This document shows, piece after piece, positions 7,228-12,995 of a DNA stretch of 12,995 nucleotides. Made by a program: the position numbers and the translations under genes. Under the pieces are notes generated by a model. The model was given only the letters and a program-made list of their open reading frames with translations. It did no database searches and had not been told where the DNA came from. The DNA comes from UBA1535 sp002323775 (GTDB lineage Bacteria > Bacillota > Clostridia > Tissierellales > Sedimentibacteraceae): NCBI GenBank assembly GCA_031993545.1, contig DAMAHZ010000088.1, positions 1 to 12,995 of the forward strand. The letters run 5' to 3'. Each line of letters opens with the position of its first letter. Position 1 is the stretch's first letter.

Positions 7228-8461
7228 ATCTATTTCCACTTCCACTTATTATATAAATTGGATTTTGAGCCATCATCATATGGTATTGCCCAAGCTCCCT
7301 TGCTTTTGCAACTGAAACACACACTATCTCAACATCCTTAAAACCATACTTTTTCATGCACTCCAAAGCCTCATTTAAGCTCTCTAAAGTTATTGCATTT
7401 ATAACTACTCTAACAGATGGATTTTTTTCAAGTAGTACTACTATTATTTTCTCCATGTTCCCACTACTGCCTCCTATGAAGCAAGCATCAGGCGGAGGAA
7501 GATTTTCAAGACCCTTTGGTGCATTATTATTTATTACTTCTATATTATAGGTTTTGAATTTCTTTATATTTTCTATTATCAGGTTGCATGCTTCTTGATT
7601 TTTCTCTATCGCATATAGTGTACCGTCGCTTAATTTAAGTGCTGTTTCAATTGATACAGAGCCTGTTCCTGCCCCTATATCATATACTATATAATCATTT
7701 TTCAAATGCAGCTTAGCTACAGAAATTGTCCTTACTTCACTTTTAGTCATAGGAGCAGAGCCTGTGATAAATTCCCCATCGCCTATAGCTCTGTATATAT
7801 TTTCTTTACTTACAGGCTCATCATTGTGAACAATCATTACAGAAAGTCCAGTGAAGATCATTCCTACAATGTTAGCAGCTATATCCTCAACTATTCTCTC
7901 ATCGTCATAAGATAGATTTTCACCTATACTGACTTTTAGATTACCTAAACCCTTTGATTTTAATATTTCGCATATATTGCTAGGATTCATTTCATTATCT
8001 GTAAGGATGAACAGTTTTTCATTAAATGCTACATTGGAAATAATATTTAATTTCCTGCCATGTGCACTTACATATTTAATGTTGTCCCATGATAAATTTA
8101 GTTTTGATGCAAAGTATTGCAATGAGCTTATCGCAGGAATATTTTCAAGCTCAATTTCTGTGCCATTTTCTTGTTTTTCACTATCTCCCTGTATTAACTC
8201 AGTTAGTTTTTTTGAAAGGCTGTAAAAACCTGTATCTCCTGAAACCAAAACTCCAAATATATTATGGCTGCTTTTTTTTATATATTCATATATACTTTTT
8301 GAATCACTGCTTGTATAAGTTTCTTTAGCTAAATCAGAGATGCTATCAAGCATTCTTTTTGCTCCAATTAATATACTGCATTTACCTAGCACATCAACCG
8401 CTCTCTTGTGGAGAAAATCTCTGTTTCCTATTCCTATTCCTACAATATAAACTTTTTTCAT
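7217..8461 (-). CDS. cbiET: Fused cobalt-precorrin-7 C5-methyltransferase and cobalt-precorrin-6B C15-methyltransferase (decarboxylating)
   Basis: This 414-residue protein joins two enzymes that some bacteria encode separately. Residues 1 to about 205 are the CbiE-type tetrapyrrole methyltransferase, with V-Y-I-V-G-I-G-I-G-N at 4-13 and V-S-G-D-T-G-F-Y-S at 73-81. Residues from about 225 on are CbiT, a Rossmann methyltransferase: M-T-K-S-E-V-R at 238-244, the SAM loop D-I-G-A-G-T-G-S-V at 261-269, acidic Glu286 in Y-A-I-E-K, and P-P-D-A-C-F-I-G-G-S-S-G at 323-334. CbiT methylates C15 and decarboxylates the C12 acetate; CbiE methylates C5. I start at the ATG 8459-8461: AAGGA lies 6 bases upstream, it shares ATGA with the cbiJ stop, and family homology begins there. 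A start 28 codons earlier would lie inside cbiJ. The aerobic fused counterpart is CobL. Confidence 0.95.
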   Translation of the reverse strand: MKKVYIVGIGIGNRDFLHKRAVDVLGKCSILIGAKRMLDSISDLAKETYTSSDSKSIYEYIKKSSHNIFGVLVSGDTGFYSLSKKLTELIQGDSEKQENGTEIELENIPAISSLQYFASKLNLSWDNIKYVSAHGRKLNIISNVAFNEKLFILTDNEMNPSNICEILKSKGLGNLKVSIGENLSYDDERIVEDIAANIVGMIFTGLSVMIVHNDEPVSKENIYRAIGDGEFITGSAPMTKSEVRTISVAKLHLKNDYIVYDIGAGTGSVSIETALKLSDGTLYAIEKNQEACNLIIENIKKFKTYNIEVINNNAPKGLENLPPPDACFIGGSSGNMEKIIVVLLEKNPSVRVVINAITLESLNEALECMKKYGFKDVEIVCVSVAKARELGQYHMMMAQNPIYIISGSGNRYDS

Positions 8462-9213
8462 ATCATATCCTTTTCTAATAAAACTTTTATCTCCTCTAGG
8501 GTGCATCCTGTCTCTAAAGGTTTTCTTACCACAATGCAGCTGCAATCTGATTTTTCACAAGCTTTTACTTTTTCCTCAAGTCCTCCTGATGCTGCGCTTT
8601 CCTTTGTTATCAAGGATACCGCATTTATGGACTTTATCATTGCTTCATTTAGCTCAGAGCTAAAAGGCCCTTGCATACAGATTATATTTTTGTTTGAATA
8701 TCCCAAATCAATTGCCTTTTTAAGAGAATCCTCCATAGGTAGTATTCTGGGATAAATTCTTTCTTTATAATTATTCACCTGTGTAAATAATTCTAAATCT
8801 TTACTTCCTGTTGTCAACAGTACCTTTCCGCTTTCTTTATTTAATAAAGTAACTGCTTCCTCCATGCTATCTACATATGTACAACTTTCATAATCTCTGC
8901 TTTCTCTTACAATTCTAAAATATTTAAGATTGCTATACTCACTTGCTTCTACAATATTTTGTGAGACTATTTTGGCAAATGGGTGTGTTGCGTCAATAAC
9001 ATGGCTGTAAGCCTTATCTTTAAATAAATTTATCATTTCATCTTTATTCAATCTCTTTTGGAAAACAGAAATATTATCAATTTCTTCAACAAACTGTTCA
9101 GCATATTCCGTTGCTACATACAAATCTGCTTTTATATGTCTGCCAGACAGAAATTCAGCCAGTAGTCTGCCCTCTGTAGTGCCACCAAAAATACAAAAAT
9201 ACATTTTATTCAT
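8458..9213 (-). CDS. cbiJ: Cobalt-precorrin-6A reductase
   Basis: This 251-residue protein (CobK/CbiJ family, usual length) reduces a double bond of cobalt-precorrin-6A with a pyridine nucleotide to give cobalt-precorrin-6B. The N-terminal Rossmann-like motif is F-G-G-T-T-E-G-R at 9-16. Further family marks are D-A-T-H-P-F-A at 74-80, F-R-I-V-R-E at 99-104, L-T-T-G-S-K-D-L at 133-140, R-I-L-P at 156-159, Q-G-P-F-S at 181-185, T-K-E-S-A-A-S-G-G at 203-211, and R-K-P late. I choose the ATG at 9211-9213, preceded by AGGGT with a 7-base spacer. A start at 9285 would add 24 residues unlike the family and lie within cbiF. The chosen start overlaps the cbiF stop by 8 bases; another ATG three codons on, at 9202-9204, is possible. 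Its own stop overlaps cbiET by 4. Confidence 0.93.
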   Translation of the reverse strand: MNKMYFCIFGGTTEGRLLAEFLSGRHIKADLYVATEYAEQFVEEIDNISVFQKRLNKDEMINLFKDKAYSHVIDATHPFAKIVSQNIVEASEYSNLKYFRIVRESRDYESCTYVDSMEEAVTLLNKESGKVLLTTGSKDLELFTQVNNYKERIYPRILPMEDSLKKAIDLGYSNKNIICMQGPFSSELNEAMIKSINAVSLITKESAASGGLEEKVKACEKSDCSCIVVRKPLETGCTLEEIKVLLEKDMI

Positions 9214-9967
9214 TGTTTTTACCCTGTCTATATTCGTGTGTGAAAGTAGGATTGTATAGCTCACTTCTTTCATATTTATCTCCAAGAAAATTTCCTACCA
9301 ATATTAGCGCTGTCTTTGTTATATTATTTTCTGTCATGGTTTGATGCAAAGTGTCTATCGTACATCTAAATATTTTTTGTTCAGGCCAAGTAGCCTTGTA
9401 CACAACAGCAACAGGAGTAGATGGCTCATAGCCTCCTTCAATTAGCTCTCTTTCCAGCTCTTTTGTAAGACTTGAGCTAAGGAATAAAGCCATACTTGAT
9501 TTATGCGACGCAAATGAACGAATACTTTCTCTTTCCGGAGTTTTTGTTCTGCCCTCCATACGAGTTATTATTACAGATTGGCTGACATCCGGCAGAGTGT
9601 ACTCTGCTCCCAATGCCGCTGCCGCACCGCAGAACGAGCTGACTCCCGGCACAACTGCATACTCTATATTTTCTCTAGCCAAAATATCTATCTGTTCTCT
9701 TATCGCTCCATAAATACTGGGGTCTCCTGTATGTAGCCTCACTGTAGATTTATTTTCAGACTCAGCTTTTTTCATAAGCTCTATGACTTCTTCAAGAGTC
9801 ATGGAAGCGCTGTTATGTATTTCACATCCCTCTTTTGTGTAGCTTAAAAGCTCCTTGTTAACCAATGAACCTGCATATATTAAAACATCTGCTTCTGTTA
9901 AAAGCTTATGTCCCCTCATAGTAATTAAATCCTTTGCACCCGGTCCTGCTCCTACAAAATTTATCAT
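9206..9967 (-). CDS. cbiF: Cobalt-precorrin-4 C11-methyltransferase
   Basis: This 253-residue tetrapyrrole methyltransferase (CobM in the aerobic route) methylates C11 of cobalt-precorrin-4 to give cobalt-precorrin-5A. Motifs: V-G-A-G-P-G at 5-10 for SAM, Y-A-G-S-L-V at 31-36, which is typical of CbiF, R-L-H-T-G-D-P-S-I-Y-G-A at 77-88, V-P-G-V-S-S-F at 106-112, L-P-D-V-S-Q-S at 125-131, T-R-x-E-G-R-T at 135-141, and K-A-T-W-P-E-Q-K at 191-198. The ATG is preceded by AAGGAT about 9 bases upstream, itself close to the end of cbiD 19 bases away. The final codons overlap the start of cbiJ, so the two are probably coupled. No residue I would call essential is missing. Confidence 0.96.
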   Translation of the reverse strand: MINFVGAGPGAKDLITMRGHKLLTEADVLIYAGSLVNKELLSYTKEGCEIHNSASMTLEEVIELMKKAESENKSTVRLHTGDPSIYGAIREQIDILARENIEYAVVPGVSSFCGAAAALGAEYTLPDVSQSVIITRMEGRTKTPERESIRSFASHKSSMALFLSSSLTKELERELIEGGYEPSTPVAVVYKATWPEQKIFRCTIDTLHQTMTENNITKTALILVGNFLGDKYERSELYNPTFTHEYRQGKNNE

Positions 9968-9986
9968 TCTTATCTATCCTTTTCCT

Positions 9987-11078
9987 TTAATTTGAGTTTA
10001 GTAATCCTTGTTCGTTTGAATATATTATTAAGCTTGTCTTTAACTTGTTATCGACTTTTTTATTTATATAAAATAATGCTCTTTCACTGATTTTAGAAAT
10101 TACTTCTTTTAGAATATTTTCCCTTATCAATATTTCAAGTACGCCTTCTGTAGTAACACAGTCCAAAATTTCTTTTATTACCTCTTTGCCTGCACCATAT
10201 AGTCCAGCATAGCAGGCAAATATCTCCATTCTGAAATCTCCGTTATTGGAATGAGTATTCATCATTCCTCCAGCAACCTTTACCATTTTACCTATGTGCC
10301 CTACTATTAAAACTTCTTTAAAATCAAGCAAGGTAGCATAGTCCAAAACCTCTCCTAAGTAGTTACTGAATTTCAAGCTGTTTTCACCATTTATTTTCAA
10401 TTTCTCATCTATAAATCTTTCGGCATAATTCCCCGGAAATGCAAGCAGTTTATCATATCCCTTTGCTTTTATTACATTCATTTCAACCTTTAAGCTATCT
10501 ACCAATGCCTTTTCACTCATTGGCTCAACTATTCCTGTAGTACCTATGATAGAAATACCTCCAACTATGCCTATTTGTGGGTTAAAAGTTTTTTTTGCTA
10601 TCTCCTCACCCTCTGGAACTTCAATCAATATATTAGCTCCATTTTCACATTCATATGACTTTAAGACAGCCAAAACATTTTCTGTTATCATCTTCCTAGG
10701 AACTGAATTAATGGCAGGTCCTCCAACCGGACAGTCCAATCCCTTTTGAGTGACACGTCCAACACCTTTACCACCCTCAATATTTATTTCACCTGTGTTA
10801 TTCAGACTTACATGAGCATATATTAAAATTCCATTGGTGACATCAGGGTCATCTCCGCTTTCTTTTTTTACACAGCAGCTTGCTTTCGTAGTCTCTATTT
10901 TTTGCTCCTTCACATCTATATCAAGGAAAATATCCTTTGGAAGCTTAACGGAAACCCTGTCAACAACTTCACCTGTCAATAGCATTTGTACCGACGCTGT
11001 TGCCGCTGCCGCTGCACATGTTCCCGTTGTAAAGCCACATCTTAACTTCTTTCCATTTTTTATTATATATTCATTCAT
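9987..11078 (-). CDS. cbiD: Cobalt-precorrin-5B C1-methyltransferase
   Basis: From the ATG at 11076-11078 this 363-residue protein is a complete CbiD, the SAM-dependent enzyme that methylates C1 of cobalt-precorrin-5B to yield cobalt-precorrin-6A. CbiD is a hallmark of the anaerobic pathway. Motifs in order: R-C-G-F-T-T-G-T-C-A-A-A-A at 13-25, K-K-E-S-G-D-D-P-D-V-T-N-G at 71-83, G-G-K-G-V-G-R-V-T at 102-110, G-G-P-A-I-N at 119-124 (the family more often has G-E-P-A-I-N), G-G-I-S-I-I-G-T-T-G-I-V-E-P-M-S at 173-188, F-P-G-N-Y at 214-218, and H-I-G-K-M-V-K-V-A-G-G-M-M-N-T-H-S at 261-277. I prefer this start over the ATG at 11094-11096 because GAGGA lies four bases upstream, the earlier ATG lacks any ribosome site, and family proteins begin like M-N-E-Y-I. 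It is the first gene after the cobalamin riboswitch. Confidence 0.95.
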   Translation of the reverse strand: MNEYIIKNGKKLRCGFTTGTCAAAAATASVQMLLTGEVVDRVSVKLPKDIFLDIDVKEQKIETTKASCCVKKESGDDPDVTNGILIYAHVSLNNTGEINIEGGKGVGRVTQKGLDCPVGGPAINSVPRKMITENVLAVLKSYECENGANILIEVPEGEEIAKKTFNPQIGIVGGISIIGTTGIVEPMSEKALVDSLKVEMNVIKAKGYDKLLAFPGNYAERFIDEKLKINGENSLKFSNYLGEVLDYATLLDFKEVLIVGHIGKMVKVAGGMMNTHSNNGDFRMEIFACYAGLYGAGKEVIKEILDCVTTEGVLEILIRENILKEVISKISERALFYINKKVDNKLKTSLIIYSNEQGLLNSN

Positions 11079-11082
11079 AATG

Positions 11083-11087
11083 TCCTC
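11083..11087 (-). promoter_or_regulatory. Ribosome binding site deciding the cbiD start
   Basis: GAGGA lies four bases before the ATG at 11076-11078. The ATG six codons upstream (11094-11096) follows an A-rich stretch with no Shine-Dalgarno match. Confidence 0.65.
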
Positions 11088-11148
11088 GTATCTCATTTTT
11101 TTGAAATAAATAGCTATGGAAAATTTTACTGCTTTTCATTTTTTCAAT

Positions 11149-11177
11149 AAAAAAAATCTTCCGATTTCTCGGAAGAT
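11149..11177 (-). terminator. Riboswitch-controlled intrinsic terminator before cbiD
   Basis: In the RNA sense, ATCTTCCGA (11169-11177) pairs perfectly with TCGGAAGAT (11156-11164) around a GAAA loop. Seven T follow (11149-11155). This is a strong intrinsic terminator inside the leader, about 70 bases before the cbiD start. Its 5' arm can also pair with an upstream segment at 11226-11236, so it is probably conditional and used when cobalamin is abundant. Confidence 0.88.
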
Positions 11178-11236
11178 AAAAATACAAAGATAAAAAGATA
11201 TAGATATATCTCTATTTTAGAAATTCCTCCCGAAAA
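11166..11236 (-). promoter_or_regulatory. Antiterminator helix of the cobalamin riboswitch expression platform
   Basis: In the RNA sense, UUUUCGGGAGG (11226-11236) can pair with UCUUCCGAGAA (11166-11176) over 11 base pairs, three of them G-U. The second segment comprises most of the 5' arm and three loop bases of the terminator hairpin, so both helices cannot exist together. A third segment, UCCGAAA (11271-11277) near the end of the aptamer, can pair with UUUCGGG in the first arm and could act as an anti-antiterminator. The pairings are read by eye; their use in the cell is inferred. Confidence 0.6.
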
Positions 11237-11250
11237 TCTACAAACAAATT

Positions 11251-11400
11251 AATTCGGCAGGTCTCCTGACTTTCGGATCATTTAATACTCACCTTCCCAT
11301 GCACAAAGCACAGTGGCATCTGAGTACTATCACCTTTCACAGTAGCGGGGGCTGTAACAGCTTTGACTGTTTTCCCTTTTAAAACAAATGTTACCAAAAC
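11251..11400 (-). ncRNA. Cobalamin riboswitch aptamer
   Basis: This is the B12-sensing leader element that lies ahead of many cobalamin synthesis and transport genes. On the minus strand, in order, it shows GGT at the start of the closing helix, AAAAGGGAA (about 11372-11380), the highly conserved core ACAGCCCCCGCTACTGTGA (about 11336-11354), GATGCCACTG (11312-11321), ATGGGAAGG (11292-11300), and the B12 box AGTCAGGAGACCTGCC (11256-11271). TTTTGG at the 5' end and CCGAA at the 3' end can close the first helix. The aptamer starts about 15 bases after the predicted transcription start and lies just before the switchable terminator. Binding of adenosylcobalamin is expected to lower expression of the cbi operon. 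The exact outer boundaries are approximate. Confidence 0.97.
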
Positions 11401-11421
11401 TAATATATTAAGTTATAGTTT

Positions 11422-11450
11422 ATTATATATTATGAAATTTTTATTGTCAA
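11422..11450 (-). promoter_or_regulatory. Consensus sigma-A promoter of the cbi operon
   Basis: TTGACA (11445-11450) and TATAAT (11422-11427), both exact consensus, are separated by 17 bases. The predicted start is an A near 11414-11416, about 15 bases before the riboswitch aptamer. The promoter lies between the rpe-thiN terminator and the aptamer, so the operon has its own strong initiation site and depends on the leader for control. Confidence 0.9.
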
Positions 11451-11474
11451 TTAATAAATTTTTAAGTATATTCA

Positions 11475-11497
11475 TAAAAAGCGAAATAAGTTTCGCT
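11475..11497 (-). terminator. Intrinsic terminator of the rpe-thiN unit
   Basis: In the minus sense AGCGAAA (11491-11497) pairs with TTTCGCT (11480-11486) around a CTTA loop, followed by TTTT. It lies about 37 bases after the thiN stop and just upstream of the cbi promoter, insulating the two units. The T-run is short, so termination may be partial. On the plus strand no T-run follows. Confidence 0.72.
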
Positions 11498-11502
11498 CTA
11501 TA

Positions 11503-11523
11503 GAAGAATTGAAACAATTCTTC
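11503..11523 (-). repeat. Second hairpin downstream of thiN
   Basis: GAAGAATTG (11515-11523, minus sense) pairs perfectly with CAATTCTTC (11503-11511) around TTT. It starts 10 bases after the thiN stop and is not followed by a T-run in either direction, so it is not a canonical terminator. It may stabilise the 3' end or assist the terminator immediately after it. Confidence 0.6.
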
Positions 11524-11533
11524 ATTTATACTT

Positions 11534-12166
11534 TTATATATCTTTTGACAAAAATAAAATTCCCATGCCATTTTTTATATATATTTCAGCTTTATCATCA
11601 ATAATCTCATTGCTTATACAAAGAGTTGAGCCTCTGCTTACTTTTACATCTATAAGAGGATATTTCATGCCTTTAAGCGTTATTCCATCTATATATTCAC
11701 TTATAGGTATGATTGATAAATAATACCCTACTTTTTTACTTATTATGACATCCTTATTAAGTATTGAAATATAATTATTATTATCGACAATTCTAATATT
11801 TATATCATTTTTTATATATCTTTCAATAAGCAGGATATTCGCCATAGTGTGGTCTAATCTTGTTCCAGTTGCACCGAATATAGTAATTTCATTAAAACCA
11901 CAAGCAATAGCTTCTTCTATAGCTATTTCAGTATCAGTAAAATTTTTCTCCGCTGGATACTTTTTTATTTTTACATTTTTATATTTTTCAAGTAGATTTA
12001 CATCTACAGAATCAAAATCTCCTACTATTAAATTAGGCTTTATATTTAAACTGTCTAAATAGTTCAGTCCTCCATCTGCACAAATTATAAAGTCATTTTC
12101 TGAACATATTCCATCAAATATTTCCTTTTTAATGCTGTTTCCACTTGCTATTATTATTGCTTTCAT
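11534..12166 (-). CDS. thiN: Thiamine pyrophosphokinase
   Basis: This 210-residue protein belongs to the ThiN/YloS family. It transfers pyrophosphate from ATP to thiamine, making thiamine pyrophosphate directly, and is useful in salvage. Motifs: A-D-G-G at 30-33, V-G-D-F-D-S at 48-53, K-N-F-T-D-T-E-I-A at 74-82, G-A-T-G-T-R-L-D-H-T-M-A-N at 98-110 with the metal and ATP-site residues, and S-R-G-S-T-L-C-I-S-N-E at 177-187 in the C-terminal thiamine-binding domain. Length and domain order are normal. It follows rpe after 28 bases. Its ribosome site is poor (AAGG about 14 bases before the ATG), so expression may rely partly on translation of rpe. Two hairpins follow the gene. It has no direct role in cobalamin synthesis; its place next to the cbi operon is probably chromosomal neighbourhood. 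Confidence 0.95.
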   Translation of the reverse strand: MKAIIIASGNSIKKEIFDGICSENDFIICADGGLNYLDSLNIKPNLIVGDFDSVDVNLLEKYKNVKIKKYPAEKNFTDTEIAIEEAIACGFNEITIFGATGTRLDHTMANILLIERYIKNDINIRIVDNNNYISILNKDVIISKKVGYYLSIIPISEYIDGITLKGMKYPLIDVKVSRGSTLCISNEIIDDKAEIYIKNGMGILFLSKDI

Positions 12167-12194
12167 TTTATTATTTTCTGCCTTAATCTCTGAT

Positions 12195-12851
12195 TTAGGA
12201 TTGCATTATCCTTTTAAATTCCTGCGTTCTTTTTATAACATCATCTGCATTGTATATAGCCGAGCCTGCTACTATGACATTTGCTCCCCAGCTTAAAACC
12301 TCATTAAGATTATCAAGTGTTACCCCACCGTCAATCTCGATATCTCTTGTTATATTTTTCTTGTACATTAGTTCCTTTAAATCCAAAAACTTATCTTTAA
12401 CATTATATATTAAACTTTGCCCTCCAAAACCTGGATTTACAGACATTAGAAGTATCATATCCACATCTTCTATTATGTCCTTTATTGTACATACTGGTGT
12501 GGCTGGATTTAGAGATACTCCTGCTTTTAGTCCAAGAGACTTTATCTTTTGTATCGTTCTATGTAAGTGTATGCAAGCCTCTTGATGCACTGTTATAATA
12601 TCTGCTCCCGCATTACAAAAATCTTCCAAATGCAAATCAGGATTATTTATCATCAAATGTACGTCAAAAGTTAAATTTGTAATTTTCCTTATTGATTTTA
12701 CTATAGGTGCTCCAAGTGTTATGTTTGGAACAAAGCTACCATCCATAACATCTATATGCACATAGTCAGCTCCCCCTAATTCAATCTTCTTTATATCCTC
12801 TCCAAGCCTAGAAAAATCAGCAGAAAGAATTGATGGTGACAATTTATTCAT
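12195..12851 (-). CDS. rpe: Ribulose-phosphate 3-epimerase
   Basis: This 218-residue cytosolic TIM-barrel enzyme interconverts ribulose 5-phosphate and xylulose 5-phosphate in the pentose phosphate pathway. Motifs: S-P-S-I-L-S-A-D-F at 5-13, H-I-D-V-M-D-G at 32-38 with metal ligands His32 and Asp34, F-D-V-H-L-M at 62-67 with His65, M-S-V-N-P-G-F-G-G-Q at 136-145, E-I-D-G-G-V at 172-177 with catalytic Asp174, and V-A-G-S-A-I-Y at 194-200. GGAGGT stands 7 bases before the ATG, an ideal ribosome site. In many Firmicutes rpe lies between rsgA and thiN. Here thiN follows as expected, but a promoter and about 140 bases of non-coding DNA precede it within the window. Whether rsgA lies further right cannot be seen. 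Confidence 0.97.
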   Translation of the reverse strand: MNKLSPSILSADFSRLGEDIKKIELGGADYVHIDVMDGSFVPNITLGAPIVKSIRKITNLTFDVHLMINNPDLHLEDFCNAGADIITVHQEACIHLHRTIQKIKSLGLKAGVSLNPATPVCTIKDIIEDVDMILLMSVNPGFGGQSLIYNVKDKFLDLKELMYKKNITRDIEIDGGVTLDNLNEVLSWGANVIVAGSAIYNADDVIKRTQEFKRIMQS

Positions 12852-12954
12852 TTGCTAAACCTCCGTAACAATAAAATTTTTATTTTATTAAAATTATTTA
12901 TTATATCTTTATATATAAGCTAAAGTAACACATACTTATAAAGTCTTTAATGAA

Positions 12955-12983
12955 ATTATAACATATTAACAATAAATCTTCAA
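12955..12983 (-). promoter_or_regulatory. Sigma-A-like promoter upstream of rpe-thiN
   Basis: TTGAAG (12978-12983) and TATAAT (12955-12960) are separated by 17 bases. Transcription would begin near 12948, giving a leader of roughly 100 bases before rpe. The region 12852-12995 holds no gene and is very AT-rich, which raises the chance of spurious matches. The correct spacing and exact -10 box make it a reasonable candidate. Confidence 0.6.
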
Positions 12984-12995
12984 TTATTCTATAAT

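Noticed and set aside
7228..7245. GTG start of cbiA adding six residues
   Set aside because: No Shine-Dalgarno sequence lies ahead of the GTG, and an ATG matching the family N-terminus is six codons downstream. The choice is not certain.
8462..8545. 28-codon upstream extension of cbiET
   Set aside because: The extension lies within cbiJ, does not resemble the family, and the ATG at 8459-8461 has both AAGGA and an ATGA junction.
9214..9285. 24-codon upstream extension of cbiJ
   Set aside because: The extension lies within cbiF, and the Rossmann motif expected near the N-terminus begins just after the later ATG at 9211-9213, which has AGGGT upstream.
11079..11096. Upstream ATG of cbiD
   Set aside because: It lacks a ribosome site; the next ATG at 11076-11078 has GAGGA and fits the usual CbiD N-terminus.
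1..12995. Mobile elements, CRISPR arrays, tRNA, rRNA, phage or defence genes
   Set aside because: I saw no transposase, regularly spaced repeats, tRNA-like folds or integrase motifs. All coding space is explained by cobalamin synthesis, a binding lipoprotein, thiN and rpe.

Overview
The window is an AT-rich stretch with every recognisable gene on the minus strand. It looks like the chromosome of a low-GC anaerobic Firmicute, most likely a member of the Clostridia. Reasons: it carries the oxygen-independent (cobalt-early) cobalamin route marked by cbiD, cbiG and a fused cbiET; starts are preceded by strong AGGAGG-type ribosome binding sites; one start is TTG; and the neighbouring rpe-thiN pair is typical of Firmicutes. 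Genus cannot be read from the sequence alone.

Layout, reading right to left in the direction of transcription. (1) At 12955-12983 a sigma-A-like promoter precedes rpe (ribulose-phosphate 3-epimerase) and thiN (thiamine pyrophosphokinase). This unit ends in two hairpins at 11503-11523 and 11475-11497, the second an intrinsic terminator. (2) At 11422-11450 is a perfect-consensus promoter (TTGACA, 17 bases, TATAAT). It drives a leader holding a cobalamin riboswitch aptamer (about 11251-11400) and, after it, mutually exclusive antiterminator and terminator helices (11149-11236). (3) Then follows a long, tightly packed operon: cbiD, cbiF, cbiJ, cbiET, cbiA, cbiP, cbiG, cbiC, cbiL, cbiH. (4) At the left edge is a truncated gene for a lipoprotein of the BtuF/FecB substrate-binding family, 47 bases after cbiH and apparently in the same transcript.

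How it works together. From established knowledge of the anaerobic pathway, cobalt-precorrin-2 is processed by CbiL, CbiH, CbiF, CbiG, CbiD, CbiJ, CbiT, CbiE and CbiC to cobyrinic acid. CbiA amidates positions a and c, and CbiP amidates b, d, e and g. The window therefore encodes the complete block from cobalt-precorrin-2 to cobyric acid, apart from cobalt reduction and adenosylation. Not in the window: uroporphyrinogen and sirohydrochlorin synthesis, the cobalt chelatase (CbiK/CbiX), the adenosyltransferase, CbiB, nucleotide-loop assembly (CobU/CobS/CobT) and any CbiMNQO cobalt transporter. The terminal binding protein suggests that corrinoid or cobalt uptake is co-regulated with synthesis. 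High cobalamin is expected to favour termination in the leader and shut the operon down.

This is a coherent, ordinary cobalamin operon without mobile elements, CRISPR, tRNA or rRNA. I see no new biological system in it. The points worth a second look are the switch architecture of the leader, the transport gene at the operon's end, an altered SAM-binding motif in CbiL, and a few intergenic inverted or direct repeats.
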